NCBI GenBank assembly: GCA_032358255.1
Contig: JAULBX010025275.1
Span: 62,001-126,000 of the forward strand
Length of the DNA stretch: 64,000 nt
Reading direction: 5' to 3'
Source of the DNA: Heterotrichella gracilis
Lineage: Eukaryota; Sar; Xanthophyceae; Tribonematales; Xanthonemataceae
A program made the position numbers and the translations under genes. This document shows, in pieces, positions 13,042-31,100 of the stretch (the first letter of the stretch is position 1; every line of letters begins with the position of its first letter). The notes beneath the pieces were generated by a model, which made no database searches, was not told where the DNA came from, and saw only the letters and a program-made list of their open reading frames with translations.

Positions 13042-14039
13042 TGTGCCTGCTGACACTTGCATGCTGAGGTGGGCGCAGTAGATCTGCATGGGCAGTGGGT
13101 GAGTAGAGTGAGGGGTAAGGACTGAAGCAACGGATATTACCCAACTGTAAAACTCCCAGTAACACCTGACAGAGGAAGAACAACCGTATGACGTTTGAGC
13201 AAACCATCTGCATGCACCTGCCCAGTTTACGCACACAGTTTCAGGCTTTGGAGCTTGTTGACTACGGCTTGGCAAGGTTTATCTGGAACTTTCTTCCTAT
13301 TGTCGTTGGGCAAGTGGGTTCCCACCTGGGGTTTGCACCGCCAAGCTCGGACCTGGGTCAGGTGCCACTCGGTGCAGCAAGTTGCACAGGAGGTTGAACG
13401 CACCCACTTCACGTTGGTACCCCAAACTGCTCTTGGGTTGAGGGCACCAGACGAGTCGTGTCAAAGTAACTGATTTGAGTTTTTGAAAGCGTGGAAGAGC
13501 GTTAAAAGAGGTGCTGGGCCTGTAAACACCCATTTCAAAGAGTCAGCTGCAAAGGCAGCCGAGTCCTCGCAGGCAGGCGAGGCAACAATTGCAGCTCATT
13601 TTTGGGTGAGTTTTTTCAACTCAAAAGTGCAGTTGCGATGTACTTATACCAACGTTGTACACTCGACAACGTCTCACAACATCTTGCAGGCTCCATCAAA
13701 CTCGCGCCGTATGAGGTGAAGGTACATGAAACTACTAGTGCCGCGAAGTGCTGCTGCTGACTTCACCACCACTGAGTCTCACCACTCTCAGACTTTTGAA
13801 AAGTTTGAAGTTACAGCCATTGTATCTGATTGCGCACCAAAGCCATGTCACCCAGTGGCTGGTGGCATGCAGTATTGCACCTGCATGGCAATGGGACACG
13901 CTTCCTCTTGGAGGCTGCAGCAAGTGTACCTTTCTGAGCTTGGCACCAACACAAAAAATTGATGGGAATAGGTGCATCGATGGGTCATGGCCCATGGGTG
14001 CAAAAATAAAGCAATACATATACCCAGTTCCACAAAGTT
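13042..14039. other. Spacer between F-box copies B and C
   Basis: No gene is recognised. It holds the presumed 5' flank of copy B and 3' flank of copy C. Short open frames here lack family similarity or splice support. Confidence 0.35.
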
Positions 14040-15404
14040 TCAATCTTCACGGCGTCCACTCTCGGCTGCGGTGCGCAGCCACGCAACCCAATGCTCAAGC
14101 TCCTCCCTCCCCTCGTCCACCCATTTAGCATCAACTGCCCCGCGAGGCACGCGCTGTGATGTGAGAACCACCGCAAAGTCATCCTCGTCCAGATCCATGC
14201 TGTACCTGCCATATTGCCCCTTGATGATAACCACCTCGTCTTCTGGTGGGCCCAGATCCCCTGGCGGGTCCCTGGTCCACTCCAGGCGCAGGTTAGGGTC
14301 AATCGGCACCTGGAGCTGCACGCTCCATGTGTGGTACACCACGAGCTGTGTGAGGTTGGGCATGGCGGAAAGCTTCAAGGGCTCAGGAAGCCATCCGACA
14401 TACAGCTTCTGGAGGTTGGTGAGGCTGGCCAGGGCAGGGGTCACGCGCTGCAAGCCTCTACCAAGTAGGTCAAGTGAGGTCAGGTGGACGAGGTCTGGGA
14501 GGAGTGCCATGCAGTCGATGTCCATATAAGAACCACACTCGATGTCCAGCTCCTGTAGTGATGTTGGGAAGCAGCCAGGCGGCATGGCCATCTGGTAGCA
14601 TTCCACATGCATGCTTGTCAGCTGAGTGAGATGACGCAGTGAGGCGCTCACGCCCACTTCCTCAGGAAACCCTCCTCCAACAAGTTGCAAGTGGATCAGT
14701 GCAGTCTGGTTGGCCAGCATTGAGCCGTAGTCTGCCCCATTCACCACCAGTGTTGCGTCACATAGCTTGGGAAGGCAGGGGAGCTCTGGCCACCAGTGAT
14801 GGGTACTGGGCTGTGGGCTCCTGACATCTAGGTGTAGATATGCCAGGTTGACCAGTGCTGCCATGGCTGGCAGGCTGGGTGCCGCCTGCTCCGGGGTGCA
14901 CCACAGGCGCAGTTGCAAGGAAGTCAGGGAGGTGAGGCGGAAGGTGGCCTCAAGCAGCTGACCCACACTCTCCCCGCGGTAGGCACCGTTGCCAGCACTG
15001 TCATACTCAGGACTGAGAGAAGTGAGACACAATGGGCTGAGGCTGTTGAGCACCCGCAGCATGTCCTTTGGATTGCCTTGCAGGTACTGGAGAGACGTGG
15101 TGGCTGCCAGCCTAGGGCACAGCCAGTCAAGGAAACCTGACCGTCCTGGCTGATCACACCGCATGTCTGCCCAAGCCGCACTTGGACCCGCGAGGGCCTG
15201 GCGCCAGCGCTTGCACACCAGCTGCAGCTCTGCTTTGTAGCGTTCTTTCTCGACGGATGCTGTGAAAAGTGGGTTGGATGCCTCCCGTGTGATGAAAGAC
15301 AGTTCACCGACGATGCGCTGCAGTAGGTCATCTGGGAGGGAGTGTATGGGGCACGTGTTGCGCCGCTGGTCTAGCACCACCACTGGGCTGCTGCTGCTGG
15401 CCAT
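14040..15404 (-). CDS. F-box/leucine-rich repeat protein, paralogue C (intact)
   Basis: The only family member in the window with an unbroken frame, single exon, 454 aa from ATG 15404 (MASSSSPVVVLDQRRNTCPI); an in-frame ATG 18 codons upstream exists, but the MASSS start is shared by sister copies. Residues about 17-40 are the F-box (IHSLPDDLLQRIVGELSF), the SKP1-binding module of SCF ubiquitin ligases. Conserved linker blocks QLVCKRWRQALAGPS and LDWLCPRLAATTSL follow, then about eight irregular leucine-rich repeats (LPDLVHLTSLDLLGRGL and similar), which in F-box/LRR proteins bind the substrate. The C-terminal about 75 residues carry the family hallmark EVVIIKGQYGRYSMDLDEDD and a Trp/Glu-rich end. 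The substrate is unknown. Several paralogues in tandem suggest a fast-evolving recognition family. Confidence 0.88.
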   Translation of the reverse strand: MASSSSPVVVLDQRRNTCPIHSLPDDLLQRIVGELSFITREASNPLFTASVEKERYKAELQLVCKRWRQALAGPSAAWADMRCDQPGRSGFLDWLCPRLAATTSLQYLQGNPKDMLRVLNSLSPLCLTSLSPEYDSAGNGAYRGESVGQLLEATFRLTSLTSLQLRLWCTPEQAAPSLPAMAALVNLAYLHLDVRSPQPSTHHWWPELPCLPKLCDATLVVNGADYGSMLANQTALIHLQLVGGGFPEEVGVSASLRHLTQLTSMHVECYQMAMPPGCFPTSLQELDIECGSYMDIDCMALLPDLVHLTSLDLLGRGLQRVTPALASLTNLQKLYVGWLPEPLKLSAMPNLTQLVVYHTWSVQLQVPIDPNLRLEWTRDPPGDLGPPEDEVVIIKGQYGRYSMDLDEDDFAVVLTSQRVPRGAVDAKWVDEGREELEHWVAWLRTAAESGRRED

Positions 15405-16484
15405 GTGGCTTTTGGCTGCTACTTCTGGGCTGGGTGAGTGGGTGGAGTGGGTCTGCACGGCAGTGAGGGTGGGTGAAAGGTGTGTGTCAGGACCTGAAGC
15501 AATGGAAACTACCCAAAATTCTAAACCCTAACGTGTTGTAGATTGATTTATAACCCAGCTCTGCCCTTTTTAGACACAAAGCTATCTTCATACTAAAAAG
15601 ACTCCCGACCGCGTCGGGCATCTTGAACAACCTAAGGGTACCCCCTATGAGGTCGTCGATGACATCTTTGCTGCCCTTGTGAATGTCATACACGCTATGT
15701 TGTTTGCAACCATGTATGGTTACCATAGTGAAAAACCTTTCCTAGGGCACTACTGCCAAGCTCAAAGGGCTGAAACGCACTAGGGTACATAGATGCATCA
15801 CAATCAGATGCATGCATATATGGGAATGCATGCACATACTGTACGCTTGCCACCCACCTGCAGGTTATCCACCCAGCGACTGCTGACCCGTTGCAATATG
15901 CTTCGCTGCTTCGGCTTGAAACCTGGGTGCTGAGGGGGCGAGGCGTGTGCGAGGCGCGTGAAGTTGTCTAGACTGTGCAGAGGCTTGCGCAAAGAGGCAG
16001 GCAAAGACCAAAGATAGTTAGTGTAGCTTTAACAGCCACAAGCAAGATATCATAGCAATACAAAGACAGTACTTCCTGCTGTAGCTGCGAACTAGGGCAG
16101 TTTCTGGCAAGCAATGATGTACTGCTATTGTTAATTTACTGCATTTACTGTTATATTTCCTGTAAATATTTTCCTGTCAGGTGGGTGACATGCAACGTTC
16201 AAAAGTGCACTCTCCACTGACTGGCAGCAAGTGTACATGATAAGCTTGGCAGAAACACTACCCAGAAAACCATCGTATGGGAATAGGTGAGCATGCCTCA
16301 ATTTCAGGTGGGAACGGAGTACCAACGCCAGTCTTTTATTGCCAATTAAAAAACAAGGCATCAGGGCATGCAAGGTATCGCCCTTCAGACGGCCCAGTTC
16401 TAAGATATACACAATGCATCATGCGCCAACATAGCCTGCAATACAAACAACAACAAAAACCACAAAAGCAAACAGTCTCAACCA
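15405..16484. other. Spacer between F-box copies C and D
   Basis: No gene is recognised. A stretch at about 15540-15730 reads as a 79-codon - strand frame, but neither the product nor any repeat family was identified. AT-rich segments lie near 16030-16200. Confidence 0.35.
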
Positions 16485-17832
16485 TTACTCATAGCGTCCA
16501 TCTTTTGCTTCCTTGTGCAGCCACGCAACCCAGTGCTCCCGCTCCTCCCTCGCCTCCCCCACCCAATCAGCATCTAGCGGAGCGTCCCCGGGGGGCGGGC
16601 AGTGTGACGCGCTGACCACCACACAGTCACCTTCATCCAGACCCATGTTGTACACGCCATATCGTCCCTTGATGATGAACATCTCCCCTTGGGGTCCTGG
16701 TTCGCCTGGTGGTTTTTTGATCCATTCGAGCCGCAGGTTGGGGTTGATGGGCACCTGCAGCTGAACGCTGTGTGCATGCCATGCCCTGAGCTGTGTGAGG
16801 CTGGGCATGACCGGCAGCACCAGCGGCTCGCCCAGCCAGGCGACTTTCAGCTCCCGGAGGTTGGTGAGGCTGGCCAGGGCAGGAGTCAAGCCACAGAAGC
16901 CCTCACCATCCAGGGCAAGCGATGTAAGATGGACCAGGCCCCGGAGAAGCCCTGTGCAATCCACCGCCAGTGTTGTCATCATAGATTATGTCCAGGCTTT
17001 GAAGTGACGTGGGGAAGCAGCCAGGCTGAATAGTCAGTCTTGGGCATTCTATGTCCACACTCTTCAGCTGGGTGAGCTGCCACAAGGAGGTGCTGACAGC
17101 CATTTGCGCACCTGAATACGTCCCTTTGTACAGGTGCAAGCTGGTCAGTGCAGGCTGGTTGGCCAGCATTGAGCCGTAGTCTGCCCCATTTATGACCAAT
17201 GTTGCGTCACAAAGCTTAGGGAGGCTGGGAAGCTTCGGCCACCAGTCCAAGGCACTGAGCTGGGCATTATTGACCTCTAGCTCGAGCCTCTCCAGGTTGA
17301 CCAGTGCTGACATGGCTGGCAGGCTGGGCTCTGCCTGCTCCGGGGTGCAGCACAGGCGCAGGTGCAAGGAGCAAAGGGAGGTGAGGCGGAAGGTGGCCGC
17401 AAGTAGTTGCCTGGCACTGTCATTCTGGTAAGCACTGTTCCCGACATTGTTGGACTCCTCAAAACCAAGAACAGCGAGACACGATGGGTTGAGGCTGTTG
17501 AGGATGCGCAGTGTCTCGTGTGGCTCCCCTTGCAGCTTTCCGATGCACTTGGTTGCTCCCAGCCTGGGGCACAGCCAGTCCAGGAACCCTGGTCGACCAG
17601 CACAGTCACACCACATGTCTGACCATGCCGCACTTGGACCCGCGAGGGCCTGGCGCCAGCGCTTGCACACCAGCTGCAGCTCTGCTTTGTGGAAATTCCC
17701 TCGTGGGTACTCGTGGTAGGAGAAAGGTAGCTCCCCAAATATGCGCTGCAGCAGGTCGTCTGGGAGAGTGTGTACTGGGCACCCGTTGGACCCCTGGTCT
17801 AGCACCGCTGGGCTGCTGCTGCTGCTGGCCAT
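16485..17832 (-). pseudogene. F-box/LRR paralogue D, one frameshift
   Basis: Starts at ATG 17832 (MASSSSSPAVLDQGSNGCPV). Intact F-box (HTLPDDLLQRIFGELPF), QLVCKRWRQALAGPS, LDWLCPRLGATKC, LRRs, then a frameshift near 16970-16985 in the LRR that follows the CFPTSLQSLDI block. The remaining 3' part is open to 16485 and keeps the C-terminal module (MFIIKGRYGVYNMGLDEGD) and the EREHWVAWLHKEA end. Apart from the one frame break it is full length, so decay is recent. Confidence 0.83.
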
Positions 17833-19214
17833 GGCACCTTGCTTGCGGCTGCTGCTGAGCTGCTGAGGTGCTTTGTGCCTGCTCTAGGTCAGGTGCACGT
17901 GCTGTGTAACTGCACCAAGGTAGCAGTGGAATAATGACTGAGTAATAGCATGGAATGTGAGCCTGTGATATTAACCTAGGAGGCTCCACAGGCCTGGAGC
18001 TACTACCCACGCTGAAAGCAACCAGCTGCGTAAAAGATTCAGCACATGCTTGAAACATGCCACAGCGATGTGCATAGAGCCAATGTGTGCACGTTGGTCA
18101 ATGCCCAAATACGATTGCCATGCAAAAACATAATGAATTATGCCGACAATGTGTTGGGTATCAGGTGTATCTGCCAGAGTGGCTTCAAGAGTTGGTCACA
18201 TTCTGGGTCAATATGCATGCACATGCACTGACAACCTATACATGCATGCATGCAGCCACCCACCTGACTATGGTTGCCCAACAACTGCTATTATGCTGCA
18301 AATATCTTCGCCGCTTCGCTTACTGTATGAGTGTTGAAGGTGTGTCAACAGTATATGCGCCGCAGTGTCATGTTGGAGGCGTGGAGATGTCTCGTGCCCT
18401 GAGCAGGTGTGCAGGCAACTGACACAGGTGGCTATGACCAAAGCATCATATGATGCGTTGTAACGTGCCAGTACTGTGTATCTGTGTTGCAAACTTCGAG
18501 ACAAGTCACGTAAGTCTAAAGTCAGGGTGGGGCTTTTTACGAAACAGTTGATTAAGTTACTGTTAACTGTTTACCCTAAAAAGAACACTCTTACTGTTAA
18601 TGTACACCATTTGACACGTTTACCCTTTGTCAATATATCACTGTGAAGAGACACACAAACACCATTGCCCTATAACTGACAGTGCATGCAAATTTTGGCG
18701 GCCTCCTGTGCATGGAAAACCGTTTCGCCTCATCTTTGGGATCAATGATGACATTGGGGCCCGTTGAATCATTCAACATGATGTTGAAAGCCGTTACATC
18801 ATCTACTAAAGGTGGCACCTTAGGACCCAGGGCATCAAAACCAAAAAAATTGGCAAACACTACAAAGCTTGCAAGTGACTTTTCCCAGGCTGAACGCCCA
18901 CTGTGGCAATGTGGCAATGTGACAATGTGACAATGTGAGCCGTGCCCGCAAACATCAGTTACCATATCAAAATAAAATCACAGGATCATGTGTACTCCAC
19001 ATGATCCCCCCAGCCCCTCACCCTGCTTGTAGAACCTAACCTTTGCTCGTTGCAGTGGCACAGGAAAACAATCCGCTGTTGTGCACATTGTGTTATTGTG
19101 TCCTGAGAATGCCCTTCTACTGGGGCCCTCAAATCATGGCCTAGGCTTGCTTGCATTTGCAAAAAACAATAACAAACATTTTCATACTGCCACTGATAGA
19201 ATCATCTCTCCCAT
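17833..19214. other. Spacer between F-box copies D and E
   Basis: No gene is recognised. It contains a small 8-bp tandem repeat (18904-18935). At 18640-18960 both strands have frames of 80-110 codons; neither matches a family known to me, and the segment may be an old repeat fragment. Confidence 0.35.
18904..18935 (+). repeat. 8-bp tandem repeat, four units
   Basis: Four direct units of TGRCAATG (two with G and two with A at the third base). Short simple repeat in a spacer, no function implied. Confidence 0.8.
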
Positions 19215-20608
19215 TTATTCCCATGCGCGTGCTGCAGCGGCGGTGTGTAGCCACGCAACCCACTGCTCACGCTCCTCCCTCGCCTCCCGCACCCAATCCG
19301 ATTGAGCATGGGCCACAATATCCTCAGAGGGCAGGCGGTGTGCCATGCTGATCACAACACAGTCATCTGGATCCACCCCCATGCTGTACCTGCCATACCT
19401 CCCCTTGATGATAACCACCTCTTCTAGTGGCGTTTCAGGTTCCATGCCAGTTTCCCATAGAGCATATGCCCATATATTTGACCACATGGACATGCGCAAT
19501 GCAGGGTTGATGGGCACCTGCAGCTGCACGCTCTTTGCATTCCACGCCATGAGCTTTGTGAGGTGTGGCATGACCAGCAGCACCAGCGGCTCCTCAATGT
19601 TTGAGACTTTCAGCTTCCGGAGGTTGGTGAGGTTGGCCAGGGCAGGTGTCAAATGCTCTACGCCTCTGCTATCCATCGAAAGTGATGTCAGGTGGACCAG
19701 GTCTGGGAGAAGCGCCATGCAATCGACACGCATCCCCGAGCTGCTGTCGATGACAAGCTTTTGTAGTGACGTGGGGAAGCAGCCAGGCGGTATAGGTATC
19801 TGAACGCATTCCACGTGCATGCTCTTCAGTTGAGCGAGCTGCCACAAGGAGGGGCTCACGACCACTCCCCTGTTGGAATTTGCCTCTTTGATATGCAAGC
19901 TGGTCAGCGCAGGCTGGTTGACTAGCTTTGTAAAGTAGTCCACCCCATTCACCACCAGTGTTGCATGGGAGAGCTTGGGGAGGCAGCGAAGCTCTGGCCG
20001 CCAGTGCTGCATGCTGGGCTGTGGGTTCCTGACATCAAGCTGCAAGTTTTCCAAGTTGACCAGTGCTGCCATGGCTGGCAGGCAGGGCGCCACCTGCTCC
20101 GGGGTGCAGCGTAGGCACAATCCCAAGAAACGTAAGGAGGTGAGGCGCAGGGTAGCCTCCAGCAGCTGAGCGGCACTGTCGCTGGTGTATGGCACAATGC
20201 TGCTCGTACGGTGGTCCCATCTATCCCTCCCTACGTTGAGAGAAGTGAGAATAGATGGGTTGAGGCTATTGAGCACCCGCAGCATGTCCTCTGGCTTGCC
20301 TTGCAGATAGCTGAAGGACTTGGTTGCTGCCAGCTTGGGGCACAGCCAGTCAAGGTACCGCTTGCTGGAGCCTGACACAGTACATCTGCCCAGGTCTCAC
20401 TTGGACCCGCCAGGGCCTGGCGCAAGCGCTTGCACACCAGCTGCAGCTGCTCTTTATGGCAACGCTTGTAACTTTGAAGATTGTCTATTTGCCATGAGAA
20501 GGGTAGTTCCCCAAAGATGCGCTGCAGCAGGTCGTCTGGGAGGGTGTCTATGGGGCACTTGTTGGGCTGCTGGTGTATTACCGCTGGGCTGCTGCTGCTG
20601 CTGGCCAT
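19215..20608 (-). pseudogene. F-box/LRR paralogue E, one frameshift
   Basis: Begins at ATG 20608 (MASSSSSPAVIHQQPNKCPI), with F-box (TLPDDLLQRIFGELPF), QLVCKRLRQALAGPS, then a frameshift near 20375 just before the LDWLCPKLAATKSF block. The remaining 380 or so codons are open to 19215 and hold the complete LRR array and C-terminal module (EVVIIKGRYGRYSMGVDPDD). The C-terminal part carries a family-unusual insert of about 15 residues before that module (SNIWAYALWETGMEPE). Full length apart from one frame break. Confidence 0.83.
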
Positions 20609-22070
20609 GGCACCTGCTGACTGAGATCTGGCACGGTTGCTGTGTATCTGCACCATTGTGGCAGTGGGAGAGTCACTGACAGTGTGGCACAGCAATGGCA
20701 TGTAAACATGTATTTATGGACCTGACTCAGCTTGGAACCAACCAAAGCAAATGCAGGTGCGTTGGAGTCTTAGCAAAAAGCCACTGGGCAGGTGCAACTG
20801 GCAGGCAAAGTTTGGCAAACGCCCAGCTGGCCCAGGAATACAAGGTTAAAGCGCGCTCATCACGGTACTTTGCAACGTGTGTTGTGTATGACATAAACCA
20901 TGATAAGCTGTGTCACGAAACGAAATGAGCCAGAGGCTACATAGATACCATCGACTGTGCAGAGTACCGTGTGCACTTTCCATGCGCATATGCATGCCGT
21001 GTACATGGCATGCCACACACCACCCCCTTTACTCTAGGCCAGAACGGGTCCAACTTGGACAAGGTGCGACACTTACTAGTCTCTGGTGGATGACCTGCAA
21101 CGCTTAGAAACCAAAGTTCGAGTCGGAACGGACTTTGCCGCTTAGGGGTCACCAGGGCCGCTTGTGAATTTGAAAAAGGTGATTGATGGGTTGGCAACAG
21201 CTCTTAAGGGTTGGGGTGATAGCGCCGTTGAACCAGGTATATTGTGTCATATGCAGTGAATGTACATGCAAAAAGTCGTTCCGATGGCATTGCAATGCAA
21301 CCTTGGATTCATCGACAGGATTATGCGCTGTGCACAGCACCCTACCTAGGGTTTGGTGGGGTGGCCTGTTGAACATTCAGAATTTGGAAATGCAAGTCAC
21401 ACAGCGTGACACCGCCTGGCCCAGAGAATATACACAGGAGACTCCGTAGGGCATCATGTAGAGTTGATGGCCAAGGATGGCATAACCCTTCTGTGTAGGG
21501 TCTCAGTGAGCCTCATGGTGCGTCAGAAGGATGGATCCCGGAAGAAGCAGTACGCCCCCACAATATAATAGGCAGCTGCCTAGGCAAGCAATGTTGGATA
21601 ACTCCTGGACCGCAGTGCCACATAAGACAGCCATATCTGATATATCTATAGACAAGCCACACCCACACGGTGATGCCACGTACTGCTGCGCAAACTGGTA
21701 GCGCCGCAGACGGCATGTGGGTTGCACCAATTTGAAAATTTGCCTTTACATGTACTGGAAGGCCATCAATAATCACTACGTAATAACGTAAATGGCGCGC
21801 ATACGCAACCAACCCCTGCCCCAAAGGACACCGGGTGGCCATCACTGCTTGGATTGTTGTTCAATGATCCAGATGATACTCTCAGTCTCCGCTTCCTCCG
21901 AGGCAAAAAAATACCCCGATGCAGGGTTTTCTCCACTGCATACACACCAAACCCTCCCTACCAACCAGCATCATGTATAACGCCCCAGCTCAACAGCCCA
22001 AGCGTCCCCTGCCCCACCCACCCCCACACAGATCCCAGCTGCATGGCGCCGACCCTGTTTCCCCAATCCA
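20609..22070. other. F-box E 5' flank and malic enzyme 3' flank
   Basis: No gene is recognised. A TTACA at about 21746 (TGTAA on the - strand) is a candidate poly(A) signal for the malic enzyme mRNA, giving a 3' UTR of about 320 bp. Confidence 0.4.
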
Positions 22071-27148
<5,078 letters not shown>

Positions 27149-28105
27149 TTCCGCAGCCTAGTTTGCAACACAGGCTGTACTGACACAAGTCCCTTTATAG
27201 TTACTGAGGTTTACAACACGCTCAATGGACGATAGAGTAACAGCAGTCAATTGTTGCTCGATATACACGCATGCAGCGACCGTAGGCTACTGACAGGAAC
27301 CCTTAGGGTTTCACCCCGCAGGGCTGAACCGTTCAGTGAACGATTGCTGAGATTTTCGACTTGGTGCTCCCAAGCTGAGAGCGCTGTGAGGAAAGTGCAC
27401 ATATGAGGAGTTTGCTGTGTTCTTTCTGCTCCATTTTACAATTCAATCTGTCCTGACGCTTCACCTTTTTGCGCTGAACTCAAAGTCTTGCATAAGAGTC
27501 CGCTAGGAGGACATGGCAGCACGGTTGCAACCCTAACCAAGGTTTAATTCTTCAGATATCTCACGACTGTTCTCAAGAAAAATGCCCTCAGTCACTGCGG
27601 CAGGAAGATGCCCTTATTTCTGAACAAGTTGCTCTCAACTGAAGTGAAGTGGTATATTATTGGTAAAATACAGATTTCCCTACTCCTACCAACACCGCAG
27701 GATAGTATGTTCGCAAGCTTGTTGCAAGTTGCTGGCTATGGAGGATACGTCGATCCAATTGTGCAGCAGCATGTAGTGCCCTCTAGTTCTCTATAGACCT
27801 GCACTGCTTGCTGAATGAAAGATATCCAAAGTGGATATGAAAAAACACCAGGACCCTTAGTGTCGTCCATGGTCCCATCTAAATTCAAAACGGTAATGTA
27901 CAAGAAATCGTTTTTGCTCTCAACATGCGACCAGTCAAATATACATATACTTTTGCCAATACCAACCTTGCACTACTCTCAACAACAATCTCAAACAACA
28001 ACAAATCACAAGTACATTACCAGTCACAGTCAACAACCACTCACAACTGATCCCAGTGGGGAGTCAATACACCATGCCAGCTCCTCACGACCCACTCAAT
28101 AGCAT
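27149..28105. other. Lipase 3' flank and malic enzyme 5' flank
   Basis: No gene is recognised. Both neighbours are on the - strand, so the left part should contain the malic enzyme promoter and the right part the lipase 3' UTR. A TTACA at about 27434 could serve as a distant - strand poly(A) word. Confidence 0.4.
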
Positions 28106-31100
28106 TCATCCCTTGACCCCCTTTGCCACATGCTGCTTGGCCTCATACTCCTCGATGCACTTCCTCACGCACGCCACATAGGCATCCTCCATGTGGTGCT
28201 TCACCGCGCTGCCATCCAAAATGGTCCTAAACAGCTCCATCTGCTCCCCGAAAGCAGAGCTGAAGGCATGCCAGGTGCCGGGGTCTTCCTCTTCCATGGA
28301 CCTCCTGGCCCTCCCTTGCTTGCCTGCCTCGCTGGCTCCATCGGTCTCCACATCATCCTCGTCGCTGTCTTGGGCAGCTGAGTCCCACCAGTTCTTGAAG
28401 GTGGACCACATGCCGGACAGCTGGGAGGTAGCCTCCGCTTCCTGCACAGAGTTGGGGGGTGGCACCGTGAGCAGGATGCAACCATGGTTGAGGCCGCAAT
28501 GCACTAGAGCCTACATGTGAGCTGTTGCACTTTGGCCTGATAAAATACATTCTCTCGCGGCAGAATCACTGGTAATTACCGGCCCACATGCGCAAAAAGG
28601 TAGCATGCTGAACAATGCACATTATTGAACCCTCCTGCCCACTATGCCCCCGCGCATTACAATCCCAGCCCTGGTTCCCCCTCCCATCCACTGCCCCACC
28701 CCAACCCCACCCCCACACCCACCTCGCTCTCCTCACAGGGCCTCACGATGTGGTAGCTCCCATCCTCCTGCAGGCGCACCAGCGTGCCTGTGTGCGTGTA
28801 GCCAAGCATGGCGGGCACCTTGGGGATGATGTCATTCTGGGTGGCTATCCGGAAGCTGTGGGGCACCAGTCGGTCGTAGTCCTCTGCAAAGGGCTGGTTG
28901 CCCACGCGCGGGGAGCCAAAGCTGTATTTGCGCACAAAGGGGCGGGAGGACTCGCGGAACCTGGGGCAAGGGGAGGGGGGAGGGTTAGCAGGGGGCTGCA
29001 TGCAATGCGAGCAGCATGTTCACCGATGTTCACATCAATTTATTACAACTGATGTCATCCTATCGTTGTGCAGGGACATGCACGTAACTTGCTTGCTGCT
29101 GGATGCATCCATGGCCATGTGGAGCGTGCAATGTGTCGGTGCTAATGCTACGTAGGACTAGGCAGCCATGTACAAGGCGCTGCAGGTTGTGCAAGTTTAG
29201 AGACATTCTGGACCAGCGCATGCACCAAACCAATGATTCAACAGCGTCAGCGCTACACTGCCTTATGCCGCAAAGCATGCGCATTTGAATTAACAACAAC
29301 TGGCACACTGTGTAATTACTGCCTGGCCCATATTTGCTCTACCAATAACCACCTAGCACACTGCATGAACCACTTGCCTGTGCTGCTCCAGCTCATACGC
29401 GCACAGCGTTGACAGCGCTCCCCCCAGGGAGTGCCCCGTCACGTACACCGTCCACCTGCCGTTGTGGCTGCCCCCCACCCGCATAAGCTCCTGCACAGCG
29501 TTCACAATGCCACCTCGCACAGAGCAGTAGGCCTCCAGGAAGCCACTGTGCACCCACTTGACCTGCAAGTAGTGAAACAGTCGAATTAAACATCAGTCAG
29601 GCTGGCCCAAAGTGTCGAAGTCTTGCAAGTTCTGGGGCAAAATGGGAGGGTAATTGGATTTCAATGTTCAACACATCAGTTAGGATAATAAGTTATCTTT
29701 TGCACCATATATTGGCGGTCCATAGCAGAATCATGCCCTCGCTCACCCCATGCTGGGAAGCCTCAATCAGCTCCATCTGCGCATCGATCCACTTCTTGGG
29801 GTTGGAGATGATGTCCAGTGAGGGGGTTTGCAGCATGTCGTTGAGGTTCAGCCTGGAGAAGGCTGCCATGGGGGTAGCAATACTGGATTGGAACACCCCC
29901 GCGACCCTGCCCAGGACCGCCTCATGGATGGGCAGCTCATCGTCCGACTTGCTTGAAGAAGAGGTGACATCTGGCAGGGGCAGGGCTCCATCCAGGCTGT
30001 GGAGCAGCTCCTGGCCATCAGTGGAGGTGCTTGCGGCAGGGCTGGTACCCGCCTCGGGGTGGGAGTCGAAATTGTCTAGCAGCGCCTGTGGCAGCGCCTC
30101 CTTGGCCTGCTCCAGGTACTGGAACAGTGGGAAATGAAAGTAAGCCGCAGTGCTGGTACGGGGTTGCCACAGAGGAGCAGAACTCTGATCAGGTGGTGGA
30201 GCCCATGTGATTCCATGTGAACAGGTGGTGGTCCAGGAGCACATGTGATCAGGTGGTGGAGCTCGGCCCACGTTTTGCTCTCTTGAGTCAATTTTCGCAG
30301 GCAAATATAGAGCCCCAATTACAGGCGTAGGACAGGACTGTGACACTGTTGTAGGGTTTAGGGTTTACCTTGGCCATGGAGCACGTCAGCAGCATCCTGA
30401 AGTCCTCATACTCCTCTGACCAGGACCCGCAGCCACCCTCCCCCTCGCCCTCGGCCTTGGCCTCCAGCCTCTCCGCCTCAGCCACTGCAGCGCGCACGCT
30501 CTCCCTGACCTCGCTGGGGGGCGCCAGCGGGTGGAAGACCGCGGGCGCCAGCGTGACGTCGGTGATCAGGTTCTGGAATTGCTCGGTGCCGCGGAAGGCG
30601 ACGAGGATCTGCAAGGCGCACAGGCGGTGGTTACTGATGGACTCCATCCAATGCAATCATTTGATGAAACGAATCTACCATCACCACGACTGCTGTAAAT
30701 GATGTTGAGCCCATATGCCTTAGCAAGCCCTCAATGAGCCGCCATAGGCTATAATTGTCATGACAAATTGGGACAGGCCTGGCAGAATTGTCATTGAATG
30801 GCAGAAGTTTACACAACTTATGACCTATGGGAACATATGCATGCCATCCATTGCACCTGCTAAAGGGTAGCAGTCAACCAAAATTACATCGATTGTTCGA
30901 TCAAAACTGCAATGTCTAATGCATCCGTACCTCCTTGTGTTCAAGGTTCTGGTACACCCACGCCTGCGTCTTGGTTTCGTCGTTGTGAATGTAGATCATG
31001 GGGTGGAACTCGCGCACCACACCTGCCAGGGGTGGGAGGCATGATTAAGTGCAGATACAAGTGCATGTACACACTGCTCAACTTCATATTATTAAGAAGG

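Noticed and set aside
15540-15730. Possible repeat fragment with a 79-codon - strand frame
   Set aside because: No terminal structure, second copy or known motif in this window.
18640-18960. Overlapping 80-110 codon frames on both strands
   Set aside because: Neither frame matches a known family, and which strand (if any) was coding cannot be decided.
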